A stretch of 49,746 nucleotides of DNA from Maritalea sp047634455 (GCF_047634455.1 NZ_JBLIAI010000017.1:1-49746), one strand, 5' to 3'. Positions 17,525-26,115 are shown, counted from the stretch's first letter. Numbers and translations: made by a program. The notes: generated by a model from the sequence alone, not told the origin.

Positions 17525-17882
17525 GTCAGTCTCCCTTTGCGACATGTTTAACGCCTAATTGTTGAGCATACGCATAAGTGGAGTACACTCCGCTTGTCAA
17601 ATCGCCTATCCCCAAATTCGGCAGAATCTCATTGTTGACGTAAATCATATCCGAACAATTTGCGCAATTCCAATTGCGCCTTATCGGTGCGACAATTTCC
17701 CGTAAGTGTACAAAAATGTATCGTTTTTGAGTGTTTATGCTCAAATATGCACTTGAGCCACGATGATGCCGCAATCCCAATATCAAGAATTAAACGTGTG
17801 AAACGCCTTGGCCAAATTGACTATTGGCTTTGTAACGCGCAAAAACGTGTCAAATCTGAATTATTAGCCTCGGGGAATCATT
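17525..17882. other. 358-base divergent intergenic region between coxB and the ialB-like gene
   Basis: No gene could be supported here. The region must hold the cox operon promoter (minus) and probably that of the IalB-family gene (plus). It contains the perfect dyad at 17662-17679, listed separately, and three alternating copies of a short motif: TTTGAG (17726-17731), CTCAAA (17740-17745) and TTGAGC (17753-17758), which can pair in two exclusive ways. No convincing -35/-10 pair stands out. Confidence 0.5.
17662..17679. repeat. Perfect inverted repeat GCGCAATT-CC-AATTGCGC upstream of coxB
   Basis: Eight-base arms (17662-17669 and 17672-17679) flank a two-base spacer, 138 bases from the coxB start and about 200 from the ialB-like start. 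The compact, symmetric form suits a dimeric DNA-binding regulator. No downstream T-run exists on either strand, so it is not a terminator. Confidence 0.6.
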
Positions 17883-18383
17883 TTGCTCGCTCGTATTGTC
17901 GCTCTCATATCGCTTATTAGCTTCTTTGCACTGGCAAATGGCGCTGCATTCTCCCAAGGCATCTTGAAATCTCGGCATGGCGATTGGGAATTGACGTGCG
18001 AAAATCCACCGGGTGCAAAGTTTGAGCAATGCGCACTGGTGCAAATTGTGTCCGATGACTCGCAGTCTGGATTGAAACTCAATATCTATGTGATCAAAAC
18101 CGCTGACGCGAAATACACGCTGCTGCGCGTATGGGCACCGCTTGGTGTGTTGTTGACCAAGGATTTGGGCGTGAAGATTGGCGAACAAGAAATGGTTTGG
18201 ATGCCGTGGGTACGTTGTTTACCAAGCGGCTGCGTTGCAGAAGTTGCGCTAGATGATGCCAGTCTTGAACAATTGCGGAGCAACAAAAGTGCTTTGTTTG
18301 TCATCTTCAAAACCCCTGAAGAGGGGATCGGCATTCCGATTTCGCTTGTTGGACTGGGTGAAGGCTACGATACCCTTCCATAA
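17883..18383 (+). CDS. Invasion-associated locus B (IalB) family protein
   Basis: A 166-residue exported protein of the IalB family (PF06776). It has a signal peptide (about 1-25, cleaved after AAFSQ or before) and the mature start GDWELTCENPPG, followed by paired cysteines (CENPPGAKFEQC and RCLPSGC), typical of the group. IalB was named for erythrocyte invasion in Bartonella, but homologues are common in free-living alphaproteobacteria and their role is unknown. The start is TTG 17883, with GGGGA six bases upstream; no ATG or GTG alternative fits. It is divergent from the cox operon. Confidence 0.87.
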   Translation: MLARIVALISLISFFALANGAAFSQGILKSRHGDWELTCENPPGAKFEQCALVQIVSDDSQSGLKLNIYVIKTADAKYTLLRVWAPLGVLLTKDLGVKIGEQEMVWMPWVRCLPSGCVAEVALDDASLEQLRSNKSALFVIFKTPEEGIGIPISLVGLGEGYDTLP

Positions 18384-18511
18384 TCTCACAATCTGCTATT
18401 CTCGTTTTAGTGATCCTTTGATGACTTGATTTTTTGGTTTCAAAAGACCATTTAGAGTGCCTGATCAGATCGGGCGGACATTTGTGTGGCCTGAATTTAG
18501 AAAGCCAAACT

Positions 18512-19894
18512 ATGTCCAAGCCGAGCACCAGCGGCATGAAAGCTACGTTTACACAAGGTTCAACCATGCGCCATGTGGTTATTATGACGACCACATCGGC
18601 AATTGGCTTGATGGCCATATTTTTCGTCGACGCGATCACCTTGTTCTACATTTCTCAACTCAACGACACGGCGCAAACTGCAGCCGTTGGTCGGGCTAGC
18701 TATGTGTTGAGCTTTGTTATGGGCCTGTCCATTGGCTTTATGATCGGCGCATCTGCGATGGTGGCGCGAACAATTGGCGCAGGTGACGAAGAAAAGTCCC
18801 GTTCCTACGCAGGAACCTCGCTAATATCGGCCTTCGCGTTTGGGGTAATTGTCGCCATAATTGGTTACTTGATGACGGATTGGTTGATGAGTTTGCTAAA
18901 GGCCGAGGGCCCGGCCTTGGACTATGCCCGCCAATATTTGTACATCGTATTGCCAAGCATGCCGTTTTTGAGCGTTGGCATGGTCACCATGGGATTGTTG
19001 CGGTCAAAAGGCGACGCAAAACGGTCGATGTATTTACCTTTGGTCGGCGGCGCGCTGACAGCGGCGTTGGACCCGATTTTCATTTTCGTATTCGGGTGGG
19101 AAGTCATTGGCGCTGCAACTGTTTCTTCGATCATGCGGGTCACATTTGCCGGCTTGGGTCTGTATTTTGTGATTGGCACACACAATATGGTTGCGTTGCC
19201 GACGCGCGAACGGTTCGTGCGCGACTTGCACAATATTCTCAAAATTGCGCTCCCCACGGTGGCCACCAACCTTGCAGCGCCCGTTGGCGCCTTTTTGATC
19301 GCTCAAGCGATTGCAAACTATGGCGATGCGGCAATCGCTGGCCAATCCGTGGTTGACCGACTGATCCCACTGACATTTGGTGTAATCTTCTCACTGTCGG
19401 GGGCCATTGGCCCGATAATTGGCCAGAATTTTGGCGCAAATTTAATGACCCGCGTGCGCAGCACCCTACTTGATGGGATCGTATTCAATCTGGTCTATGT
19501 GACGCTGGCGTGGAGTGCGTTGTACTTTGCCCAAGACTACATCGTGTCAACTTACAACGCTACAGGCGAAATGGAGAGGGTGATCAGGCTTTTCTGCACG
19601 ATCATGGCCGGTTCGTTCTTCTTCAACGGCTTTTTGTTCATATCGAACGCTGCTTTCAACAATTTGGGCAGGCCCCTCTATGCAACATTGTTCAATTGGT
19701 TGCGCCAGACTGTCGGCGTTATCCCCTTTGTATATTTTGGCGCACAATGGGGCGGCCTTGATGGCATATTTTGGGGTGTGGCGGCAGGTTCTGTTGTGTT
19801 TGGCGTCGTACCGGTTATTGCCGCGCTTGCGTTGATCAAGAAACTTACTGTCCAAAACGATCAAGGCATCGAAGCGGTCCCAATCGCCTCATAA
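18512..19894 (+). CDS. MATE family efflux transporter
   Basis: A 460-residue, twelve-helix multidrug/toxic-compound exporter of the MATE (NorM-DinF) superfamily, expected to export cationic compounds by Na+ or H+ antiport. The two pseudo-repeat halves are visible: FVMGLSIGFMIGASAMVARTIGAG in the first half and FSLSGAIGPIIGQNFGA in the second. Substrate cannot be inferred. I start at ATG 18512 (MSKPSTSG). The open frame extends to a GTG/ATG-like start at 18434, but that leader is not hydrophobic and has no ribosome site. The stop codon lies within the terminator hairpin of the convergent DUF1127 gene. Confidence 0.93.
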   Translation: MSKPSTSGMKATFTQGSTMRHVVIMTTTSAIGLMAIFFVDAITLFYISQLNDTAQTAAVGRASYVLSFVMGLSIGFMIGASAMVARTIGAGDEEKSRSYAGTSLISAFAFGVIVAIIGYLMTDWLMSLLKAEGPALDYARQYLYIVLPSMPFLSVGMVTMGLLRSKGDAKRSMYLPLVGGALTAALDPIFIFVFGWEVIGAATVSSIMRVTFAGLGLYFVIGTHNMVALPTRERFVRDLHNILKIALPTVATNLAAPVGAFLIAQAIANYGDAAIAGQSVVDRLIPLTFGVIFSLSGAIGPIIGQNFGANLMTRVRSTLLDGIVFNLVYVTLAWSALYFAQDYIVSTYNATGEMERVIRLFCTIMAGSFFFNGFLFISNAAFNNLGRPLYATLFNWLRQTVGVIPFVYFGAQWGGLDGIFWGVAAGSVVFGVVPVIAALALIKKLTVQNDQGIEAVPIAS

Positions 19895-19936
19895 AAAAAG
19901 CCGAACCGACAGGCAAAATCTGCATGTGGGCTCGGC
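19893..19936 (-). terminator. Intrinsic terminator downstream of the DUF1127 gene
   Basis: On the minus strand, GCCGAGCC (19936-19929) can pair with GGTTCGGC (19907-19900), with one G-U pair, and is followed by seven T (19899-19893). It begins 29 bases after the DUF1127 stop codon. The loop is about 20 bases, so efficiency may be moderate. The T-run overlaps the MATE stop codon. Confidence 0.7.
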
Positions 19937-19964
19937 AAAGTTTAGGGGGGTAGAAAATACTGCG

Positions 19965-20234
19965 CTAGAGTTTGCTCGCACGTTTGCGGGCAATTGTTAG
20001 CCGCCAAAGTGCCTGGTCGTGGCCGACTTCCACCATTTCATGAACATCGGCTTTGGTCAGCCCTATGTCAGCCAATTGGTCGGCATTCAGCGCATTCAAA
20101 ACGCTAAATGTCTGCTGCTGGCGAATTGAACGCAATACGCGCTCTGCAAAAAGTGAAAAGTTTGTCGCCAGTGTCCGCAGCTGAGAATTAGAAAAGCTGA
20201 AGCCTGTACGACGGCTTGTTGAAACAAACGCCAT
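19965..20234 (-). CDS. DUF1127 domain-containing small protein
   Basis: An 89-residue basic protein with the DUF1127 (YjiS-like) signature LNALNADQLADIGLTKADV in its middle and a basic C-terminus (TIARKRASKL). Members are short arginine-rich proteins of alphaproteobacteria and enterics; some take part in phosphate, carbon and nitrogen metabolism and RNA turnover control, but the role of this one is unknown. It is divergent from the LysR gene at 20366 and has its own terminator, so it is a single-gene unit. Confidence 0.88.
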   Translation of the reverse strand: MAFVSTSRRTGFSFSNSQLRTLATNFSLFAERVLRSIRQQQTFSVLNALNADQLADIGLTKADVHEMVEVGHDQALWRLTIARKRASKL

Positions 20235-20365
20235 ATCAAATCTCCAAAGATGTGTGAAATGCCAAAAAATGCGGCAAAGATCGTTTACAAGACAGAAGAT
20301 ATTGACAAACCCGACATTCGTCTAACAAATAGAAATCATAAGTACGATCAATTTTGGTGATGATA

Positions 20366-21238
20366 ATGGCGACGCCCCTCGACTTGGATCAATTACAAAC
20401 TTTTGCGGTTATTGCGGATTGTGGCAGTTTCACGGAAGCGGCAAAACGCGTCTTTAAGACCCAGAGTGCGGTTTCGATGCAAATCAAACGGCTTGAAGAG
20501 AGATTGGGCACCCGATTGTTGGTGCGCGATGGCCGCCGGGTCACGGTGACCCACGCTGGGGAAACGCTGTATCACCGTGCGCGGCGCATGCTGCAAATCA
20601 ACGCCGACATAGTTGACCTATTTTCAAAAGAGGATTTGTCCGGCACCATCCATATCGGCATTCCCGATGATTATGCGGTGCGGGTTTTGCCGTTGCTATT
20701 GTCCTCGTTTCAGCAATCCCACCCAAAAATCCAAATTGATGTAAAATGCCAGCCATCAGAGGAATTGCTGGATGGCGTGCGGACCGGCAAATTTGACATG
20801 ATCATTTTCACCCAAGGCACCAGCCAGAAATTTGGCGAATTGCTGCGCTCGGAGCCCATGCATTGGATGGTGGGTAAAGATTCAAAGGCGCATGAGTGCA
20901 CCCCCCTGCCGATCGCGTGCGGCAACAAAGATTGTTGTTGGCGTTTGTCCGCTGAAGACGCATTAAACGATGCTGGCGTTGATTTCCGGATTGCCTACAC
21001 GTCGTCCAATGCCACCGCGATCACCAGCGCTGTCAATGCCGGGCTTGCCGTGGGGGTGTTGTGCGAAAGTTCGATTACTTCGGACATGCGTATCTTGGGG
21101 GCAAAAGACGGTATGCCGCCATTGCCCGATGCTGATATTGCAATGCTGCGGGCGAGCAATGCCTATGGCGGCATTTATAATGCGCTCGCCGAGCATATCA
21201 AAGGGAGCTTGGAAATGGTGATTGAGAATGCAGCCTAA
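20366..21238 (+). CDS. LysR family transcriptional regulator
   Basis: A 290-residue LysR-type regulator: N-terminal winged helix-turn-helix (DLDQLQTFAVIADCGSFTEAAKRVFKTQSAVSMQIKRLEE, seen in parts, about residues 5-63) and a periplasmic-binding-like effector domain (about 90-285). The effector domain is unusual in having a Cys cluster (CGNKDCCWRL). Ligand unknown. ATG 20366 is chosen because GGTGA lies five bases ahead; TTG 20354, GTG 20357 and ATG 20360 are in-frame alternatives. It is divergent from the DUF1127 gene, with TTGACA at 20302-20307 as a possible -35 box but no good -10. Its stop codon overlaps that of the DUF4386 gene. Confidence 0.93.
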   Translation: MATPLDLDQLQTFAVIADCGSFTEAAKRVFKTQSAVSMQIKRLEERLGTRLLVRDGRRVTVTHAGETLYHRARRMLQINADIVDLFSKEDLSGTIHIGIPDDYAVRVLPLLLSSFQQSHPKIQIDVKCQPSEELLDGVRTGKFDMIIFTQGTSQKFGELLRSEPMHWMVGKDSKAHECTPLPIACGNKDCCWRLSAEDALNDAGVDFRIAYTSSNATAITSAVNAGLAVGVLCESSITSDMRILGAKDGMPPLPDADIAMLRASNAYGGIYNALAEHIKGSLEMVIENAA

Positions 21239-21915
21239 GCTGTGCTTTTTGCGTTCACATGGCTATAATCGAAGCCTTTAATTATCAGCCATAAGCTAAG
21301 GGCAAGCTCAAATAGACCGCCTGGCAGTGAAAGTGTTACGCCAAATCCGCTGCCGTAAAACTCTGAAACTGTGCCAATCACAAAGACGCAATATCCGACC
21401 ATCCCCCAAACGGGCAGCCAAGTGGGCACCAGTTTTGTGCGCAACAACACGATGCACATCAAAAATCCGCCAACGCCCCAAATAGTCATACCCGCCTGAT
21501 AAAGGTAGAAATTGCCTTTGTGCAGCAGCGCTACGTGCTCGATAGTTTGCTCTGGGCCAAATGTTTGGTTGCCACTTAAGGGCAAAGCCAGTGCAAGCAT
21601 TGCGCCGCCAACAAGCAGAGCAGTTGTGGCGATGCCGGCGAACGCCAGATAAGCCACATGCAAGAATCGACAGAAGGGCTGCAAGATTTTAAACATGATC
21701 ACCGCCAGCGTCATGTTTGCGATAGTGTGAACGATCACGGTCAAAATGATCGAACTGACAAAAATTGTGCTTCCAGCCTCAATAACGGCAATCGGATCTG
21801 GCGCAGTAAACATCCCATCCAGCAGGGCTGTGCCAACTCCATAGGCTAAAAACGTAGAGATGAAGGCGAGACCGTAAGTTCTTGCAGCGACGATATCGTT
21901 TGTTTGGTAGGTCAT
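21235..21915 (-). CDS. DUF4386 family integral membrane protein
   Basis: The 226-residue protein (start ATG 21915) has about six membrane helices separated by short loops. Its fit to DUF4386 comes from the N-terminal AARTYGLAFISTFLAYGVG helix and the central LLHKGNFYLYQAGMTIWGVGGFLMC. The function of the family is unknown. It is transcribed away from the LysR gene at 22016, across a 100-base gap that contains a perfect palindrome, so that LysR protein is the likely regulator. An in-frame start at 21975 would add a Cys-rich leader and is less likely. Confidence 0.8.
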   Translation of the reverse strand: MTYQTNDIVAARTYGLAFISTFLAYGVGTALLDGMFTAPDPIAVIEAGSTIFVSSIILTVIVHTIANMTLAVIMFKILQPFCRFLHVAYLAFAGIATTALLVGGAMLALALPLSGNQTFGPEQTIEHVALLHKGNFYLYQAGMTIWGVGGFLMCIVLLRTKLVPTWLPVWGMVGYCVFVIGTVSEFYGSGFGVTLSLPGGLFELALSLWLIIKGFDYSHVNAKSTA

Positions 21916-22003
21916 AGCTTTCGTTTCCTTGCATGAGCAATTGTTGTGCTGCACATACCACCCACCTCCCCTCAACGTAATTGACGAATTTTCTTGATCT
22001 GAT

Positions 22004-22017
22004 ATGCATTAATGCAT
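22004..22017. promoter_or_regulatory. Perfect 14-base palindrome ATGCATTAATGCAT over the lysR start
   Basis: The sequence is its own reverse complement and its last two bases are part of the start codon of the LysR gene at 22016. It lies in the divergent gap to the DUF4386 gene. A dimeric regulator bound here would block its own start region, which is a common LysR autoregulation layout. It is not a strict T-N11-A box. Binding is inferred. Confidence 0.5.
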
Positions 22018-22903
22018 GGAATGGAAATCGACGAAATTTGATTGGAACCGGGCGCGAGCGTTTTTGATCGCCGCCGAAGAAGGCTCACTTTCAGCCGCGG
22101 CGCGGGCGATGGGCGTGGCACAACCAACGCTTGGCAGACAAGTTGAGGCTTTGGAGGCCGAACTTAGCCTCACCCTATTCGAGCGCGATGGTAGGGGCAT
22201 ACAACTTACTCCCTCTGGGATGGCGCTGCTCGAACATGCGCGAGAAATGAACGCTGCCGCCAATCGCTTTTCACTTTGTGCATATGGCCAATCCCAAACC
22301 ATTGCAGGCAAAGTCTGTATCGCCGCCGCTGAGACACACGCAGCGGTGGTCCTGCCGCCGATTATTGCCAAGCTGCGGCAGTTAGAGCCCGGCATTGAGA
22401 TAGAAATCGTCGTCTCGAACCATGCGAGTGATTTGCAACGTCGGGAAGCTGACATTGCTATCCGCAACTTCCGTCCATCGGAACCTGACCTTTACGCCAA
22501 AAAAGTGCGCGACATGCACACGCAGCTCTACGCCTCCCCCGTCTATTTAGAGCGGATCGGCCACCCGACAACAGCCATGGATCTGTCCAACGCAGATTTC
22601 ATCAGTTTGGATCACGCAAATATGGTGATGCAAGGTTTGAACGCTGTCGGGTTCAATCTGACCGAAAAGAATTTCCCGGTGCTGACACAGAGCTATTTGG
22701 TGATGTGGGAATTGGTGAAACACGGGGTGGGAATCGGCGTTTTGGATGCTGCGATTGGCGACCTCGATCCACAAGTGCAAAGGGTTTTACCAGATTTCAA
22801 ACCCCTAAAATTCCCGGTTTGGTTGGTTGCACATAGAGAACTCAAAACCAGTCGGCGAATCCGACGGGTTTTCGACTTTTTGGCTGAAGAGCTTGCTGAT
22901 TAA
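22016..22903 (+). CDS. LysR family transcriptional regulator
   Basis: A 295-residue LysR-type regulator of the AraC-unrelated, GcvA/CrgA-like branch. The helix-turn-helix lies near residues 8-66 (FDWNRARAFLIAAEEGSLSA, GVAQPTLGRQVEALE) and the effector domain follows (about 92-290; ADIAIRNFRPSEPDL, GVGIGVLDA). ATG 22016 is the only good start in frame. There is no ribosome site before it, and the preceding bases form the palindrome at 22004-22017, so translation may be weak or leaderless. It probably regulates the divergent DUF4386 gene. It ends on a TTAA shared with the stop codon of the convergent gshA gene. Confidence 0.92.
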   Translation: MEWKSTKFDWNRARAFLIAAEEGSLSAAARAMGVAQPTLGRQVEALEAELSLTLFERDGRGIQLTPSGMALLEHAREMNAAANRFSLCAYGQSQTIAGKVCIAAAETHAAVVLPPIIAKLRQLEPGIEIEIVVSNHASDLQRREADIAIRNFRPSEPDLYAKKVRDMHTQLYASPVYLERIGHPTTAMDLSNADFISLDHANMVMQGLNAVGFNLTEKNFPVLTQSYLVMWELVKHGVGIGVLDAAIGDLDPQVQRVLPDFKPLKFPVWLVAHRELKTSRRIRRVFDFLAEELAD

Positions 22904-24270
22904 AACAAGTGCTCGGTGAAGATTCTGTCGATATCACCGCCCCAAATGGAGCGATATGCTTCGAGCATCACTTCGGCCGGGCATTTTTCCAGTTTAAGTG
23001 CACGTTCAACCGGATGAAGGAATACGCCTTCGTCAAAGCCTTCCCAGTTTTTCCGGCTTCGCGCAGCCAAACCAGCGCGGGAAATCTCGAGCATGTCGCG
23101 GGCAACTTCGCCGACTTTTCGCCCTGCAATTTCCGCCTGGAATGCCGTTTTTGCAACATCGACACGCAGTTGATCGCGTTGTTCTTCTGTCCAATGTTTA
23201 ACCAAATCCCACGCAGCATCCAAGGATGTTTGGTCGTAAAGCACACCCACCCAAAGCGCTGGCATGGCACAAATGCCTTCCCATGGGCCTGAATCTGCGC
23301 CGCGCATTTCCAAGAAACTTTTCAATCTAACTTCGGGGAAAATGGTCGTCAGATGATCTTCCCAATCGGCTTTTGTTGGCAATTCACCCGGGCGTTGTGG
23401 CAATTTTCCGTCCAGGAAGGCACGGAAACTTTCGCCCGCGCAATTGATATACTCATCGTCGCGGATGATAAAATACATTGGCACATCAAGTGCATAGTCA
23501 ACATAGCGCTCAAAGCCCATACCGTCTTCAAAAGCGAAAGGCAGCATGCCGGTGCGGTCTTTGTCTGTGTTTTGCCAGATATGGCTGCGATAAGATAAGT
23601 ATCCAGATGGTTTGCCATCAACAAATGGCGAGTTGGCAAAAATCGCTGTGGTGATGGGCTGCAATGCAAGGCTTGTGCGCAGCTTTTTCACCATGTCTTG
23701 TTCTGACGAAAAATCAAGATTGACCTGAACTGTGCACGAGCGGAACATCATTGATGTGCCCAGCGTTCCCACTTTTTCCATATAGGGTTTCATGATGGCA
23801 TAGCGAGACTTTGGCATCATCGGCATGTCGTCAAGTGACCATGTTGGTGCAACACCCAATCCCAAAAATTCAAGCCCCATATCGTCCGTGATGGAGCGCA
23901 GCATTTTTAGGTGATTGCCGGTTTCCATGCAGGTGTCGTGCAAAGTCTCCAGCGGAGCGCCGGATAATTCCAACTGTCCGCCCGGCTCCAGCGAAACTGA
24001 ACCGCCATCTACTGGATCTTTAAGGCCTATAATATTGCCCTTGTCCATTAATGGCGTCCAGTTTGTTTTTTCCTGAACGGCTTCAAGAATCGCTTTGATT
24101 CCGCGATCACCTTCATAAGGCACTGGCAGGCGCCGTTTGCGGCCAAATACAAATTTTTCGTGCTCTGTGCCAATACGCCAGTCTTCTTTTGGCCGCACAC
24201 CTTTAGACAGGGCTTCGATCAAATCCGCTTTAGATTCGATCAATGGGCTGGCGACAGGTGAAGCTGACAT
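22900..24270 (-). CDS. gshA: Glutamate-cysteine ligase (plant/alphaproteobacterial type)
   Basis: Catalyses ATP-dependent joining of L-glutamate and L-cysteine to gamma-glutamylcysteine, the first step of glutathione synthesis. At 456 residues it is of the GCS2 group shared by plants and alphaproteobacteria, not the E. coli type. IGTEHEKFVFGRKR, EPGGQLELSGAP and MMFRSCTVQVNLDFSSE are signature stretches, and ROTFXEMRGAD-like sequence reads FLEMRGADSGPWEGICAMPALWVG in parts. In plants, redox control uses extra cysteines; I did not test for these. It is convergent with the LysR gene, overlapping by four bases at the stop codons. The RsmE gene lies 90 bases upstream on the same strand. Confidence 0.95.
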   Translation of the reverse strand: MSASPVASPLIESKADLIEALSKGVRPKEDWRIGTEHEKFVFGRKRRLPVPYEGDRGIKAILEAVQEKTNWTPLMDKGNIIGLKDPVDGGSVSLEPGGQLELSGAPLETLHDTCMETGNHLKMLRSITDDMGLEFLGLGVAPTWSLDDMPMMPKSRYAIMKPYMEKVGTLGTSMMFRSCTVQVNLDFSSEQDMVKKLRTSLALQPITTAIFANSPFVDGKPSGYLSYRSHIWQNTDKDRTGMLPFAFEDGMGFERYVDYALDVPMYFIIRDDEYINCAGESFRAFLDGKLPQRPGELPTKADWEDHLTTIFPEVRLKSFLEMRGADSGPWEGICAMPALWVGVLYDQTSLDAAWDLVKHWTEEQRDQLRVDVAKTAFQAEIAGRKVGEVARDMLEISRAGLAARSRKNWEGFDEGVFLHPVERALKLEKCPAEVMLEAYRSIWGGDIDRIFTEHLF

Positions 24271-24360
24271 AAAAAATCCGTTTGTTATGAACGGGCGTCA
24301 ACCCGAATTTATCCAAATGTGCGCCCGACAATAGCGCGCAAAATTTATGTTTCAATCCTT

Positions 24361-25113
24361 TTATCGTAAATCACCGATATTTGATTGAATGATGGCTAAT
24401 GCCGCAACCGCAGCCGTATCTGCGCGCAATATGCGTGGCCCAAGGCTAATCGGCACACAAAACTCTTGGCTGAGTAAGAGTTCACGTTCGGCGCCCGAAA
24501 ATCCACCTTCAGGCCCTATCAGCAAAGCGATTGGCCGGTCTTTGATGTCCAGCAACCTTTGCGACGCGCCCTCTGCGGGCGCGCTTTCATCCGCAAATAC
24601 CAGTTTGCGACCTTGGTGAACTTGTTCCCATTGCTCAATCAGTTGCACCAGTGATAACTGGTCATGCACTTTTGGCACATTAAGAACTTCACATTGTTCT
24701 GCGGCTTCAATCGCGTGTGTGCGCATCTTGTCGATCTTTAGCGCACCAACTAACTGTGTATGTTGAGTGATGACGGGCTGTAGGTGACCGACCCCCATCT
24801 CAGTGGCTTTTTGCACCATATAGTCTAGCCGTGCAGACTTTAATGGCGCGAACATATACCATAGATCAGGCGCGGGCGTTTGAGCTGCGAGCACTTTAAT
24901 GGCCGCAACGGTTGCACCTTTGCGGTGTGCTTCGGCAATCTCTGCCAAAAATGCACCATCTCGACCATTAAAAAGAACAATTTGGTCGCCTTGCTTTTTG
25001 CGCATAACATTGAGCAAATAATTTGTTTGCGGCTGATCCAATTTGAACGGCTTGCCGACACGAAGATCGACTTCGATAAATAAGCGATTTAAATTCTTGT
25101 GATGACGGGGCAT
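24361..25113 (-). CDS. rsmE: 16S rRNA (uracil-1498-N3)-methyltransferase RsmE
   Basis: A 250-residue SPOUT-fold methyltransferase that modifies U1498 of 16S rRNA. The trefoil-knot SAM site is seen as ALLIGPEGGFSGAERE and SLGPRILRADTAAVAAL at the C-terminus; the N-terminal PUA-like part holds LFNGRDGAFLAEI. ATG 25113 (MPRHHKNLNRLFIE) matches the usual family start, while the upstream start at 25143 would overlap the divergent ubiA leader. It is divergent from ubiA (73-base gap) and upstream of gshA on the same strand. Confidence 0.95.
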   Translation of the reverse strand: MPRHHKNLNRLFIEVDLRVGKPFKLDQPQTNYLLNVMRKKQGDQIVLFNGRDGAFLAEIAEAHRKGATVAAIKVLAAQTPAPDLWYMFAPLKSARLDYMVQKATEMGVGHLQPVITQHTQLVGALKIDKMRTHAIEAAEQCEVLNVPKVHDQLSLVQLIEQWEQVHQGRKLVFADESAPAEGASQRLLDIKDRPIALLIGPEGGFSGAERELLLSQEFCVPISLGPRILRADTAAVAALAIIQSNIGDLR

Positions 25114-25185
25114 AGCATTCACGCTTGATTGACAAAAGTTCAACGCCTATTAGCGTTCCTATTAGCTGATACAGAAAATGTGATT

Positions 25186-26115
25186 ATGAGTGAACAAAAA
25201 TCTGATCGTGTTGCCGATGCTGCAGCGAAAAACTGGGTAGACTTGTTTGCACCTCGTGCATTGCGACCCTATTTACGCATGGCGCGGCTGGACCGGCCAA
25301 TCGGCTTTTGGCTGCTATTTTGGCCTTGCGCCTTTGGTCTTGCACTTGCCGCGGTTGCGCGGCCACAAACCGGATTTTCGTGGTATTATCTGGCACTGTT
25401 TTTTGTCGGCGCGGTGGCCATGCGCGGTGCTGGTTGTACGCTGAACGATATTGTTGACCGCGATATCGACGATAAAGTTGAACGCACCCGCTCCCGTCCG
25501 ATCCCCTCTGGGCAAGTTAGCGTTAAACAAGCGGTTGTTTTTCTGGTCATTCAATGCCTAATTGGTCTTGTTGTGCTGCTGCAATTCAATGATTTCACCA
25601 AACTTTTGGGCATTTCTTCGCTCATTCTGGTGGTGATTTACCCGTTTATGAAGCGTATCACCTATTGGCCGCAGCTATTTTTGGGGCTTGCGTTCAATTG
25701 GGGAGCATTGATGGGGTGGGCGGCCATGTTTGGCACCCTGCACTATCCGGCCTATTGGCTTTATGCAGGGTCGATTTTGTGGACCATTGGATATGACACG
25801 ATTTACGCCCTGCAAGACCGCGAAGACGATGTGCTGATTGGGGTCAAATCCACCGCACGATTGTTTGGCAAATATGCGCGTGAAATCACTGCTGCATTCT
25901 ATGTTGGTGCATTGATTTTGTGGTGGTTTGCTGTGGATGGTGCGGGGGTTGGCAAAATATTTCTTTATGCTGCCTGGGCTGTTCCGTTGTTGCTGGCGTG
26001 GCAAATTGCAACGCTAAAACCGGACCAAGGCTTGAACTGCCTCGTCCGGTTTAAAGCAAATCATTGGGTCGGGCTGGCACTGGCACTTAGCTTATTCATC
26101 GAATATAGGTTTTGA
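25186..26115 (+). CDS. ubiA: 4-hydroxybenzoate polyprenyltransferase
   Basis: A 309-residue membrane prenyltransferase that attaches the polyprenyl tail to 4-hydroxybenzoate in ubiquinone synthesis. Both Asp-rich motifs are present: NDIVDRDIDDKVERTRSRPIPSG-type sequence near residues 85-107, and DTIYALQDREDDVLIGVKS near residues 205-223. About eight helices follow the family pattern. ATG 25186 (MSEQKSDRV) is favoured over the start at 25129, which would add 19 residues overlapping the divergent promoter. Chain length of the prenyl group cannot be read, but Q-10 is usual in this class. Confidence 0.95.
   Translation: MSEQKSDRVADAAAKNWVDLFAPRALRPYLRMARLDRPIGFWLLFWPCAFGLALAAVARPQTGFSWYYLALFFVGAVAMRGAGCTLNDIVDRDIDDKVERTRSRPIPSGQVSVKQAVVFLVIQCLIGLVVLLQFNDFTKLLGISSLILVVIYPFMKRITYWPQLFLGLAFNWGALMGWAAMFGTLHYPAYWLYAGSILWTIGYDTIYALQDREDDVLIGVKSTARLFGKYAREITAAFYVGALILWWFAVDGAGVGKIFLYAAWAVPLLLAWQIATLKPDQGLNCLVRFKANHWVGLALALSLFIEYRF

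Noticed and set aside
17526..17786. Open frame of 86 residues on the minus strand in the coxB upstream region
   Set aside because: It has no homology I recognise, crosses the coxB start and the dyads, and lacks a ribosome site.
20302..20336. TTGACA at 20302 as a promoter for the LysR gene
   Set aside because: A good -10 box at 16-18 bases is absent; listed only as a possible -35 in the gene entry.
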